Position numbers and translations under genes: made by a program
Notes under the pieces: model-generated
Databases searched by the model: none
Told to the model about the DNA's origin: nothing
What the model saw: only the letters and a program-made list of their open reading frames with translations
Shown here: in pieces, positions 8,150 to 15,399 of the stretch
How the letters are laid out: each line of letters opens with the position of its first letter
Position numbering within the stretch: position 1 is the first letter of the stretch
Source: Bacteroidales bacterium
GTDB taxonomy: Bacteria; Bacteroidota; Bacteroidia; Bacteroidales; P3
Direction of reading: 5' to 3'
Length of the DNA: 44,312 bases
Assembly (NCBI GenBank): GCA_031260565.1
Contig: JAISLH010000037.1
Location: 1-44,312, forward strand

Positions 8150-8380
8150 ATGTTCAAAATTATCAAAAAAGCATTGTTCTCATACAGAGTAGAGAGAGCG
8201 ATAAAGCAAGCAAACAAATTGCACAAATTGACAAAGCAAAGATTTCTTGTTGTGATGTGGGGCGGCAAGCCTCATGTATTCGCAAAGCAGGACCTTAAAC
8301 GTATGCAAAGACAAAAGATATTTAATGTGCCGTACCAAGTGTTGCAGTCTAAGGCAATTTACAAAACACCACTCGGATAA
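8150..8380 (+). CDS. Small basic phage protein of unknown function
   Basis: A 76-residue basic protein, MFKIIKKALFSYRVERA..., with RFLVVMWGGKPHVFAKQDLKRM in its centre (split here for length: RFLVVMWGGKP, then HVFAKQDLKRM). The helical N-terminus rich in K/R and the strand pair around VVMWGGKPHVF resemble small proteins I have seen between the head operons of Bacteroidales Mu-like prophages, but I know no function. It has its own promoter at 8120-8127. Its 3' end overlaps the convergent membrane gene by 22 bases. Confidence 0.65.
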   Translation: MFKIIKKALFSYRVERAIKQANKLHKLTKQRFLVVMWGGKPHVFAKQDLKRMQRQKIFNVPYQVLQSKAIYKTPLG

Positions 8381-8790
8381 AATGAATACACAATCAGTAA
8401 TAACACGGAGAAAGAAAAACAAATGTATCCGACTTTTTCGCAAATTAAGAATACTTTACAGGTATTTACAATTACGGGTTTCACATCACGGCGTTCGCCT
8501 TGTGCGGATAGAATTTCATTCTTATACGCTTTCGCAAAAAGAGAAAGTAACTCTATTTGAGAATATAGTGCGATTGTGGTCAGAAGGATACCAAGTCCAA
8601 TTAAAGCCAATGAACATGCAAACAAAAGATGGTCAATTGGGTTATTTGAAGTTTTATCGTGGAGAGAGATTAGAATACCAAAAAGAGTTGAAGACATTAA
8701 AAGGAGACTTTTCAACCAAGTTTCCCTTTTTTCTAACAAGTCCTTTTGGGTGCTTAATAATTCCGTAATAGATGAATGGTAATTTGACAT
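8359..8790 (-). CDS. Membrane protein, phage cargo ('moron') candidate
   Basis: A 143-residue protein on the strand opposite its phage neighbours. An N-terminal amphipathic helix (ELLSTQKDLLEKRETWLK) is followed by likely membrane helices at ~27-42, 53-75 and 116-137 (FACSLALIGLGILLTTIAL; FSFSVLLLIVYSFY). It has its own -7 box TATTTTTG at 8811-8818, 20 bases before the ATG. The plus-strand frame covering the same DNA lacks such structure and is a shadow. Single promoter, reversed strand and interruption of the head operon suggest a lysogeny-expressed cargo gene, possibly for superinfection exclusion or abortive defence; that role is inferred from context only. Confidence 0.65.
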   Translation of the reverse strand: MSNYHSSITELLSTQKDLLEKRETWLKSLLLMSSTLFGILISLHDKTSNNPIDHLLFACSLALIGLGILLTTIALYSQIELLSLFAKAYKNEILSAQGERRDVKPVIVNTCKVFLICEKVGYICFSFSVLLLIVYSFYPSGVL

Positions 8791-8810
8791 ATTATTTAAT
8801 TTATTGATTG

Positions 8811-8818
8811 CAAAAATA
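8811..8818 (-). promoter_or_regulatory. -7 promoter box for the 8359-8790 membrane gene
   Basis: The minus strand reads TATTTTTG, fitting TAnnTTTG, 20 bases upstream of the ATG at 8790. Confidence 0.5.
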
Positions 8819-8832
8819 ATAAAAAATAGACT

Positions 8833-9252
8833 ATGTTTTTGACAAATGAAGATTATAAGGTTGTCTGCGGGGCGGATGCGTTACAGGTGATAGACCAGTC
8901 AGACCAGACAAATTTAGAGAGAGCAGAGCGGCACGCCATCGGCGAGATAGGCAGCTATCTTCTCAATCGCTATAATATGCCTCTTGCGTACGCAAAAGTG
9001 GGTGAGGAACGCAACGAGTTTCTTATTGCTCTTACATGTGATGTGGCTTTATGGCACTTAATAGCAGCGATGCCACGCAAAATGGGCTACGATATACGCA
9101 AAGAGCGTTACGAGCGAGCTATTGAATGGCTCACGCTTGCACAGAAAGGCAACGTATCTATTGAACTGCCCGCAAAGACCGACAGCAGTGGTAATGAAAC
9201 GGGTACAGGAATAAGGTTCGGCTCTATCGACCCTTCACAATACGACTGGTAG
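8833..9252 (+). CDS. Mu gp36-like head protein (DUF1320/DUF6712 type)
   Basis: A 139-residue protein beginning MFLTNEDYKVVCGADALQ with AERHAIGEIGSYLLNRYNMP and RYERAIEWLTLAQKGNVSIELP. This is the pattern of Mu gp36-like head-completion (head-tail connector) proteins: an N-terminal 'xLxxED' start, an 'AxxEIxxYLxxRY' helix, and 'ERAxxWLxxIxxGxxxL' near the end. It usually follows the capsid; here it precedes portal on the other strand, a rearranged order relative to Mu. It would sit beneath the portal as an adaptor. 27 bases separate it from the portal gene. Confidence 0.75.
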   Translation: MFLTNEDYKVVCGADALQVIDQSDQTNLERAERHAIGEIGSYLLNRYNMPLAYAKVGEERNEFLIALTCDVALWHLIAAMPRKMGYDIRKERYERAIEWLTLAQKGNVSIELPAKTDSSGNETGTGIRFGSIDPSQYDW

Positions 9253-9279
9253 TTAAACAACGATTAAAAAGATTTTAAA

Positions 9280-10518
9280 ATGGTAATTAAGGATATTTTA
9301 CAATTTGGCAGGAGGGTAACAAAGCCCTCTATTTACACGCCTGAGATGCTTGCGGCAATGAGCAAATCAGAGAAAGGCAAACTCAAAAAAATGGTTATAG
9401 AGCTTGACCTGAAGTCTGCAAACCTCACAAAGAAAGATATAGGTATATGGCGTGCTGCGTGGCAGCAGGCTCTCAACATTGAGAACCCAAAGCGTAATAA
9501 CCTCTATGACGTCTATATGGATGTAACAACAGACCTGCACTTAACAGGCTGCATAGACCAGCGACAGAATATGACCCTCAAAAAAGGGTTTAAGATAGTA
9601 GATAAGAACGGTAAAGAGAATGATAAACTTACCGCTGTCTTTGAAAACGAATGGTTTAAGGAGTTTATGCAACTGGCTCTTGACAGCAGGCTGTGGGGTT
9701 ACTCTCTCATTGAGTTCGGTGCAACCATTCCGGGAGAGGTATTGAAGTTTGATGGCTTATCACTCGTTCCTCGCAAGCACGTAATACCCGAATATGGCGT
9801 GATTGTCAAAGACCAGTCGGATGAACCAAACAAAGGGACAACTTATTTAGACGGCGACTTCGCTCAATGGTGTATAGGGGTGGGAAAGACAAACGACTTG
9901 GGCTTGCTGCTCAAATGCTCTCCCGAAGCTCTTTCTAAAAAGAATATGCTTGCCTTTTGGTCTGCCTTCGGTGAGATATTTGGTGCACCTGTACGTGTAG
10001 CTAAAACAACATCAAGAGATACAAAAGAGATTGATGATGTAAATACAACTCTCAAAGATATGGGTGCAATGGCTTATGGCGTTTTCCCAGAAGGCACTAC
10101 CATTGAGTTTATGGAGACAACACGAGGCGATGCTTTCAACGTATATGACAAGCGTATTGACAGAGCAAACAGCGAACTTTCCAAAGGTATTCTGAACCAA
10201 ACTATGACTATTGACAGCGGCTCGTCTCTATCACAAAGCGAAGTCCATTTGGAGATATTTAAGAATGTTATTGAACAGGATGCCGACTTCATAAAGGATG
10301 TCATAAATAACAAGCTTATTCCATTTATGGCAATGAAGGGCTTTCCTGTGGAAGGATATACATTCGTTTGGGATAATACCGTTGATTATGAGCCTGCACA
10401 ACTCATACAGATTGAGCAGATGTTGCTTGCCAATCGTTATGAAATACCGCCCGAATACTTCGCAGAAAAATACAACATACCAATAACAGGTAGGGGCGAG
10501 CAGACAGATTTTTTCTAA
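9280..10518 (+). CDS. Phage portal protein (DUF935, Mu gp29-like)
   Basis: A 412-residue protein with DUF935 portal features: LYDVYMDVTTDLHLTGCIDQR near residue 80 (read as LYDVYMDVTTD then LHLTGCIDQR), LWGYSLIEFG, SALSKKNMLAFWSAFGEIFG-like helices, and the late motif SLSQSEVHLEIFKNVIEQDA. Mu gp29 is about 512 residues, so the 0-frame product lacks a C-terminal tail. The dodecameric portal is the DNA gate of the capsid. The last codons GAT TTT TTC TAA contain slippery T TTT TTC, followed by a stem-loop, and the -1 frame runs openly into the MuF protein. So a fraction of ribosomes should make a portal-MuF fusion. No terminase gene precedes it. Confidence 0.88.
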   Translation: MVIKDILQFGRRVTKPSIYTPEMLAAMSKSEKGKLKKMVIELDLKSANLTKKDIGIWRAAWQQALNIENPKRNNLYDVYMDVTTDLHLTGCIDQRQNMTLKKGFKIVDKNGKENDKLTAVFENEWFKEFMQLALDSRLWGYSLIEFGATIPGEVLKFDGLSLVPRKHVIPEYGVIVKDQSDEPNKGTTYLDGDFAQWCIGVGKTNDLGLLLKCSPEALSKKNMLAFWSAFGEIFGAPVRVAKTTSRDTKEIDDVNTTLKDMGAMAYGVFPEGTTIEFMETTRGDAFNVYDKRIDRANSELSKGILNQTMTIDSGSSLSQSEVHLEIFKNVIEQDADFIKDVINNKLIPFMAMKGFPVEGYTFVWDNTVDYEPAQLIQIEQMLLANRYEIPPEYFAEKYNIPITGRGEQTDFF

Positions 10519-10543
10519 AAAGCCCTGCCAAAAATGCAGGGCT
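10509..10543 (+). promoter_or_regulatory. Predicted -1 programmed frameshift cassette (portal to MuF)
   Basis: Slippery heptamer T TTT TTC at 10509-10515, spacer TAAAA at 10516-10520 starting with the 0-frame stop, then a perfect 8-bp stem AGCCCTGC/GCAGGGCT (10521-10528 with 10536-10543) around a 7-nt loop. These are the three canonical parts in canonical spacing. No T-run follows the stem, so it is not an intrinsic terminator. Confidence 0.75.
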
Positions 10544-11765
10544 ACCAAAAGCCTTAAGCTTACTTTACAGAGATAGTTTTGTCGCACTTAAACAGAGCGA
10601 CACTCCAAAGTTTAACGACAAACTTTGGAACGATGCTGTAAAATATGTGCATGAACAGGGCGGGTTCAACGACTCCATGCTCAAGTCCGAGCCTGTACGA
10701 GCAGTGATAAATGAGACTTACGACCTGCTGTCGCAATCTATCTATAGAATAGAGCAGAAAGTACCGGCAGAACTCACCGCCGCTCTCAAAGAGAACGTCT
10801 ATAGGTTCTCTGGATGTAAAACAGATGTGCAGCTCAAAGAAATGAACAGCCTGTTGCGGGACGACAAGGGAGCGATAAAACCTTACTATCAGTTCCAGCA
10901 GGATGCTCTCAAAATCAATGACAAATACAATAAGACCTATCTTAATACTGAATACAACTATGCCACGGGTGCATCAATTATGGCTGCCAAGTGGTCGCAG
11001 ATTGAAGAAGACGGAGACGAATACTGGCTGCAATACCGAACGGCAAATGACGGGCTTGTGAGACCTGAACATCAGGCGTTAGACGGCATAACCTTGCCGC
11101 CATCTGACCCGTTTTGGGACGAATTTTATCCGCCAAATGACTGGGGCTGCCGCTGCACTGTTGTACAGGTGCTCAAGGAGAAATACCCTCTATCAAACTC
11201 GCAGGAGGCAATAGACGCTGGTGAAGCCGCAACGGCAAAACCCGCTCAAAAGATATTCCGTTACAATGCAGGAAAGCAAAAGATAATCTTTTCTAACAAG
11301 CATCCTTACTTCAAGGCGGTAGAAAAAGAAAAGGATGCACAAAAAACACTTAATACTCTTGCAAACAAAAACGCTGACAGGCTGGTATTGGAGTGGGCAA
11401 AGGCTCAAGAAAGTAATCGCTACGAATTTGAGAATTTGCATACAGGGAAAATGAATTTATCAAGCAAAGTTGCGAGACAATATTTTTTGCCTCATACAAA
11501 GACAGCAGAGGAAAAGAATGTATTTATAAGCCTTGCAAAGAATGGCAACAAACTACGTTTTGAGAAGTTTGAGCCGCTGGGAATACGCAAGGATACGAAT
11601 AGCCCAAAAGACGTAAAAAATATAGAGAAAAAGAAAAATAGAGGAGTTGTCGGGTATAATGTTTATTCGTATAACTACAATAGTAAAAAGTGGTTAATTG
11701 GCTTTGAAATCATTGATTACAAATTTGAGCAACCCTACTATATAAATAAAGCCAAAAAGCCGTAA
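10515..11765 (+). CDS. MuF minor head protein (Mu gp30/SPP1 gp7-like) with extra C-terminal domain, expressed by -1 frameshift
   Basis: 416 residues in the -1 frame of the portal. From the TAG at about 10492 to a GTG at 10647 there is no ATG, GTG, TTG or CTG in this frame. Yet the translation is clearly coding (ALSLLYRDSFVALKQSDTPK, FNDKLWNDAVKYVHEQGGF), so the N-terminus must come from the portal. The MuF core has INDKYNKTYLNTEYNYA, ASIMAAKWSQIEEDG, VRPEHQALDGITLPP and FYPPNDWGCRCTV with its Cys pair. Residues after the core (from ~11,330) form a separate ~140-residue domain, LSSKVARQYFLPH, FEKFEPLGIRKD, GVVGYNVYSYNYN, KKWLIGFEIIDYKFEQPYY, resembling the RNase/toxin-like tails often attached to MuF proteins. 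MuF is packaged with the DNA; a tail could be delivered on infection. Confidence 0.8.
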   Translation, partial: LKSPAKNAGLPKALSLLYRDSFVALKQSDTPKFNDKLWNDAVKYVHEQGGFNDSMLKSEPVRAVINETYDLLSQSIYRIEQKVPAELTAALKENVYRFSGCKTDVQLKEMNSLLRDDKGAIKPYYQFQQDALKINDKYNKTYLNTEYNYATGASIMAAKWSQIEEDGDEYWLQYRTANDGLVRPEHQALDGITLPPSDPFWDEFYPPNDWGCRCTVVQVLKEKYPLSNSQEAIDAGEAATAKPAQKIFRYNAGKQKIIFSNKHPYFKAVEKEKDAQKTLNTLANKNADRLVLEWAKAQESNRYEFENLHTGKMNLSSKVARQYFLPHTKTAEEKNVFISLAKNGNKLRFEKFEPLGIRKDTNSPKDVKNIEKKKNRGVVGYNVYSYNYNSKKWLIGFEIIDYKFEQPYYINKAKKP

Positions 11766-11812
11766 ATAAGTTCGGTTGTCAAAATCTCAACCCATTATAT
11801 TTACGACTTTTT
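11754..11812 (+). terminator. Possible terminator hairpin after the head operon
   Basis: AAAAAGCCGTAAATA (11754-11768, spanning the MuF stop) pairs with TATTTACGACTTTTT (11798-11812) with one mismatch and a 29-nt loop, ending in five T. The long loop makes this weak. Confidence 0.35.
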
Positions 11813-11853
11813 GAGAATGCAAAAGTAATAAAAAAAATTAACATACAAACAAA

Positions 11854-12192
11854 ATGGAAGAAAAATTAAAAAAAGGAATGACAAACAAGTATATTATTGA
11901 GGAGACATATAGCAACGAAACCCGCATGTACAACTATGTTGTTAGAGGTGAAAGCGGAAATGTTATCTACACAGAGAAGTCTAACTGGATGTACGCAAGA
12001 GAACACTCACCAGTTAATAAGTTCTTGAGGTTAATATTTGGCGAACCTGCTTATAATAGTTGCGATGTTTGCACCAAGAGACAAAAGTCGCTCAACAATG
12101 GTGTTGTCAGGAAACTGCTTTTGAAGTTCTTTCAACTCCAAATTAAGTTTATCAACTTCCAAATACAATTTTTGCTCAGAAAGAATAGATAG
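11854..12192 (+). CDS. Hypothetical protein after MuF; 3' end probably chimeric
   Basis: A 112-residue frame. Residues 1-~60 look genuine (NKYIIEETYSNETRMYNYVV, RGESGNVIYTEKSNWMYARE), a small beta-rich protein I do not recognise. From ~12,031 on the translation turns into low-quality sequence (KLLLKFFQLQIKFINFQIQF) because it lies antisense to another coding-like frame. So its native 3' end is probably lost at a joint near 12,030 and the present stop is accidental. Being directly behind a MuF protein with a toxin-like tail, an immunity role is thinkable, but nothing in the sequence proves it. Confidence 0.45.
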   Translation: MEEKLKKGMTNKYIIEETYSNETRMYNYVVRGESGNVIYTEKSNWMYAREHSPVNKFLRLIFGEPAYNSCDVCTKRQKSLNNGVVRKLLLKFFQLQIKFINFQIQFLLRKNR

Positions 12193-12345
12193 CCTTTCTT
12201 GCTTTGTGTAGCCGCCATGGTTGATGAACTCAACGGTGTAGGTTGAATGAGGAAAAATATAGTTGATTTGAAAAAGAGGGGAGAGCAATACTTTTTCGGC
12301 ATAAAATATGGCAAAATTATAGTTAATTGATTGATATATGATAAC
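12031..12345 (-). pseudogene. 5'-truncated gene fragment, unknown family
   Basis: The minus frame is open from 12345 to the stop at 12031 and has no ATG or GTG start. Its last ~60 residues look coding: YTKQERLSILSEQKLYLEV, DKLNLELKELQKQFPDNTIV, ERLLSLGANIATIISRF, an amphipathic coiled coil followed by a hydrophobic helix. It overlaps the doubtful end of the rightward gene. I read it as the C-terminal remnant of a gene cut at the right border of the prophage remnant. A start at TTG 12288 would give 85 residues but is not convincing. Confidence 0.4.
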
Positions 12346-12759
12346 TTAAAAGGTTTCAAGTCTTAAAAAACTCGGTACTTTTTCTGTCGTTTTTATAGCC
12401 AACTCGGTATTTTTTTGCGTCAAAAACCGCTAAACTCGCATACATTTTTTATCATATTCTGTATTCCCATTTGTATTCCCATTTGTATTTCCATTCATTT
12501 TTTTGTCAAAAATACTTTACATTTAGTTAATCGGTTTTTAATGACTTTTTACTGCAATTTTTGGGTTATTACAGGACATAAAAAAAGCGGCTTAAAACCG
12601 TATTATTATTGAATTTGGAGCTATATTACTACCAATGTAAAGTAAATGTTAAGTTATAGTCTCTTTTATCGGCAAAAATGTAAAGCAAATGTTAAACAAA
12701 TGTTAAGTTTGGGGACATTTTAACTTTTAGGTAAAAAGTTTTTAAGTTATCATATATCA
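12332..12759. repeat. 428-bp interval bounded by 20-bp perfect inverted repeats
   Basis: TGATATATGATAACTTAAAA at 12332-12351 is the exact reverse complement of TTTTAAGTTATCATATATCA at 12740-12759. The interior has no gene. TAATT occurs near both outer borders (12324-12328 and 12762-12766), a possible but imperfect target duplication. It could be a MITE-like element or recombination substrate at the prophage border. Confidence 0.5.
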
Positions 12760-12941
12760 GGTAATTATGAGTAAAAAAGGCAAAATTATTTAGGGACATT
12801 TTAACTCGCCCCTTATATTTCCCTATTATATAATATAGGTGTAAAAAAGTAGCACGCCTGAAAAGGCTAACTTTACTACGGTGCTATTTTGAAAGCACAC
12901 TGCCGCAAGTAACCACTCCCCTATCCTACCCTATTTCCATA

Positions 12942-13190
12942 AAACGCCACCTTAACTTAACTAAACACCATTTTATTTTGCTGAAGTGGCGTTTAAAATT
13001 CGGTAGGTATATACCAAAAATTCGGTAGGTATATACCAAATGAAAATTTGGTATATAGCAAATGAGCGTTTGGTATATACCTACCGAATTTAAAGTGGCG
13101 TTTGGTGAAAATAAAACAGCATATAGTTAAATTATAACGGCGTTTAGCTAAAATGAAAGAAGCGAATAAGGCGGCTAAACACTCAAAAAT
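12942..13190. repeat. Array A: 21/22-nt phased repeat with GGTATATACC palindromes
   Basis: Words AAACGCCACC (12942), AAACACCATT (12963) and AAGTGGCGTT (12984) are spaced 21 nt. Then GGTATATACC or GGTATATAGC occurs at 13006, 13028, 13050 and 13072 (22 nt apart). After this AAGTGGCGTT and AACGGCGTTT words return at ~21-nt spacing. A perfect 22-bp inverted repeat (13019-13040 with 13069-13090) is embedded. Orientation of the GCC word flips without breaking phase. Confidence 0.75.
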
Positions 13191-13434
13191 TGGGCTGCTA
13201 TATAATAGTGGTGTCCCCAGTAAGTATTTTGTCTTTTGTAGTTGGGGTAGCATTGTTGTTTTTCATCATTTGCCAGTAACACATCTGCAAATCCTTATTA
13301 TATATGGCAAAACAAGAGGCATTTGTCGTTATTACACCCCATTATTTAGGTAATATGTTAGTGTTATTTGAACAAAATAATTGCCTTTTTTTGATAAAAA
13401 AAAGATTTTTCATTGTTGTTTCATTTTTTTTTTA

Positions 13435-13442
13435 TACTTTTG
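13435..13442 (+). promoter_or_regulatory. -7 promoter box TACTTTTG
   Basis: A TAnnTTTG match after a T-rich stretch with TTG upstream; 38 bases before the ATG at 13481. Confidence 0.65.
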
Positions 13443-13480
13443 CACCCGATATAAATAGTAAAATTTAATTGAATTCTAAT

Positions 13481-15310
13481 ATGAAAAAATCTGTTTTAAG
13501 CGTTATAGCAATTAGTATGGTATTGCTTTTCAGCGGTTGTTCAAGTATCAAAAAAATGCAAGACAACCATAATCAGGTACGTTATCAAATCTCTCCAAAT
13601 CCAATGGAAGCCAATGGTGATAACGTTGTTGTAACCATTAATGGAAACATTCCTGAGGGGTATTTCCAAAAAGACGCTGTTGTTTATCTTCAACCTGTTT
13701 TGACATGGGCAACTGGCGAAGTTAATTTAACTCCTATGAACCTTAAAGGAGCAAAGGTAGATGGTAACGGCAAGGCTATTGACAAAAAGACTGGCGGAAG
13801 GTTTGTTTATAAAGACACCGTGGCTTATAGACAAGGTATGGAAGGGGCTAAATTGACCTTAAATCCTATTGCGTACAAGTCTAAGACGGTTAATGAAGCA
13901 AACGCTACTCGCTCCGAAGCATTGGAAAACAAAGGTGCTATAGAGTTAGGAAACGTTAAGGTTGCCGAAGGTATCAACTCTACTTCTAATCGTGTTGATT
14001 TACGAGGCGATATGGCTTTGGAAGCCCCTCATTACACGGTTAAAGAGTCTGAATTGATGTCTTCTGACATTTATTTTACGGTTAATCTTGCAGACGTAAA
14101 TTGGGGTAATGCTATCAACAAGAAAATGGATGCAAAGAAGGGTATTGAGACAATGAAGTCTTATATCGTCAATAACCAAGTTCCAAAGCAGATATTTGTT
14201 AATGCGTGGGCTTCTCCTGAAGGTGAAGAGTCTTTCAACATCGGTCTATCAAAGAAAAGAGCAGAATCAACCGTTAAGTTAGTTGATGAAATGCTCAATG
14301 ACGCTTTGAAGGAAAGAGCAAAGGTAGAGAACATAAAGAAAGAAGACGTTGATAAGTATGTAAGTGAGGCAAAGAAAGATGTTGTTATCAGTTCCAATGC
14401 AAAAGGCGAAGACTGGGAAAACTTCATTCGCTTGGTAGAAGGCTCAACTTTGAAAGAAAAGAACACTGTTATCAATGTGGTAAAGTCTCAACCTGATAAG
14501 ATTCGCCGTGAGCAAGAGATAAGAAATATGTCTGTTGTCTTCCGTCAGATTGAAGAGGATATTCTTCCTACTTTACGCCGTGGTGAGATTGCTTTCAACT
14601 TCTCAGGTGTGCAAAAGACAGACCAAGAAATTGCAAAAATGGCAACAACGAACCCTGACAACCTTACTTTTGATGAATTGATGTATGCCGCTTCTTTAAC
14701 TCATAACTATGCTAATAAATTAAAAATATACACTACGGCTACAGAACGTTTCGCTTCTGAATGGGCTGGCTGGAATAATGCAGGTGCTGTTGCTCTTTAT
14801 CTAAATCAATTAGATGATGCAAAGCGTTTCCTTGAAACAGCAGATCAAATATCTCCTGACAATGCTCAGGTGTTAAACAATCTTGGCTTATTAAACTTGG
14901 CGTTGAAAGATGTAACAACGGCTGAGAACTACTTCAATCGTGCTTCTGACCTTGGCAGCGAACAAGCTGATATGAACAAGGCTATCGTTGCTATCAAACA
15001 AGGCAAATACGAAAACGCTGCAGAGAAACTTGATGGAAGAAAATGCACTTACAACTTGGCTTTAATCCAATTATTGACAGGCAACACAGGCAATGCTATC
15101 CGCACTTTGGACTGCTGTATGGACCAAACATCAGAGGTTAATTATCTTCGTGCTGTTTGTTACGCACGTTTAGACGATGTACCTTCTTTGATAAAGAATT
15201 TACGCGAAGCTTGCGAACAAGAGCCTGCTTACAAATATCAAGCAAAGCAAGATGTTGAGTTCAAGCGTTACTGGTCGCTTATAGACTTCCAAAACATCGT
15301 TAATAACTAA
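13481..15310 (+). CDS. Outer-membrane lipoprotein with OmpA-like and TPR regions
   Basis: A 609-residue protein. The ATG at 13481 is preferred over a TTG at 13469 because it starts a lipoprotein signal, MKKSVLSVIAISMVLLFSGC, with lipobox LFSGC. Residues ~25-230 are beta-rich (VVVTINGNIPEGY). Residues ~230-370 resemble an OmpA-type peptidoglycan-binding domain: FVNAWASPEGEESFNIGLSK (with the following KRAESTVK) equals the usual 'GxxxxxGxxxxNxxLSxxRA' core but carries an inserted charged helix. From ~395 TPR-like helices follow (AGAVALYLNQLDDAKRFLET, DNAQVLNNLGLLNLALKD), ending in EACEQEPAYKYQAKQDVEF. It is probably attached to the outer membrane and binds peptidoglycan and a protein partner. 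Similar lipoproteins are common in Bacteroidales; the exact role is unknown. It is monocistronic, with its own promoter and terminator. Confidence 0.8.
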   Translation: MKKSVLSVIAISMVLLFSGCSSIKKMQDNHNQVRYQISPNPMEANGDNVVVTINGNIPEGYFQKDAVVYLQPVLTWATGEVNLTPMNLKGAKVDGNGKAIDKKTGGRFVYKDTVAYRQGMEGAKLTLNPIAYKSKTVNEANATRSEALENKGAIELGNVKVAEGINSTSNRVDLRGDMALEAPHYTVKESELMSSDIYFTVNLADVNWGNAINKKMDAKKGIETMKSYIVNNQVPKQIFVNAWASPEGEESFNIGLSKKRAESTVKLVDEMLNDALKERAKVENIKKEDVDKYVSEAKKDVVISSNAKGEDWENFIRLVEGSTLKEKNTVINVVKSQPDKIRREQEIRNMSVVFRQIEEDILPTLRRGEIAFNFSGVQKTDQEIAKMATTNPDNLTFDELMYAASLTHNYANKLKIYTTATERFASEWAGWNNAGAVALYLNQLDDAKRFLETADQISPDNAQVLNNLGLLNLALKDVTTAENYFNRASDLGSEQADMNKAIVAIKQGKYENAAEKLDGRKCTYNLALIQLLTGNTGNAIRTLDCCMDQTSEVNYLRAVCYARLDDVPSLIKNLREACEQEPAYKYQAKQDVEFKRYWSLIDFQNIVNN

Positions 15311-15342
15311 GCAGAGTTGGCTCTTTAGCCATTACCAATTAT

Positions 15343-15377
15343 AAAAGGAATAATCCGAAAGGGTTATTCCTTTTTTT
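15343..15377 (+). terminator. Intrinsic terminator of the lipoprotein gene
   Basis: AAGGAATAATCC, loop GAAA, GGGTTATTCCTT followed by a run of seven T; one G-U pair in the stem. Confidence 0.85.
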
Positions 15378-15399
15378 GTGTCTTTGTTTTAAGAAAATA

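Larger units (their letters stand above)
12193..13468. other. Gene-poor, repeat-rich stretch right of the prophage remnant
   Basis: About 1.3 kb with no convincing gene. It holds: paired AACTCGGTA-TTTTT words (12,369; 12,402); a CATTTGTATTCC-type direct repeat (12,467-12,500); ATGTAAAGnAAATGTTAA words (12,637; 12,677) and AAATGTTAA repeats that could be transposase end-binding sites; GGGACATTTTAAC twice (12,712; 12,794); then the phased array at 12,942. A 54-codon frame at 13303-13467 (MAKQEAFVVITPHYLG...) runs through the promoter of the next gene and is doubtful. Confidence 0.6.

Noticed and set aside
8274..8768. 164-codon plus-strand frame antisense to the membrane gene at 8359-8790
   Set aside because: No domain-like or membrane pattern; the minus frame has clear helices and its own promoter.
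10521..10543. Hairpin after the portal gene as a transcription terminator
   Set aside because: No T tract follows and coding sequence continues; position and spacing fit a frameshift stimulator.
10647..10649. GTG as the start of the MuF protein
   Set aside because: About 44 clearly coding codons precede it in the same frame, including the conserved LLYRDSF region, so it is internal.
12942..13190. CRISPR array or CRISPR-like repeat-spacer structure
   Set aside because: Words are only ~11 nt, occur in both orientations, the 10-nt intervals are too short for spacers, and no cas genes are present.
13303..13467. 54-codon frame MAKQEAFVVITPHYLG...
   Set aside because: It runs through the lipoprotein promoter and becomes low-complexity; no leader signals. 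Kept only as a remark in the gap entry.
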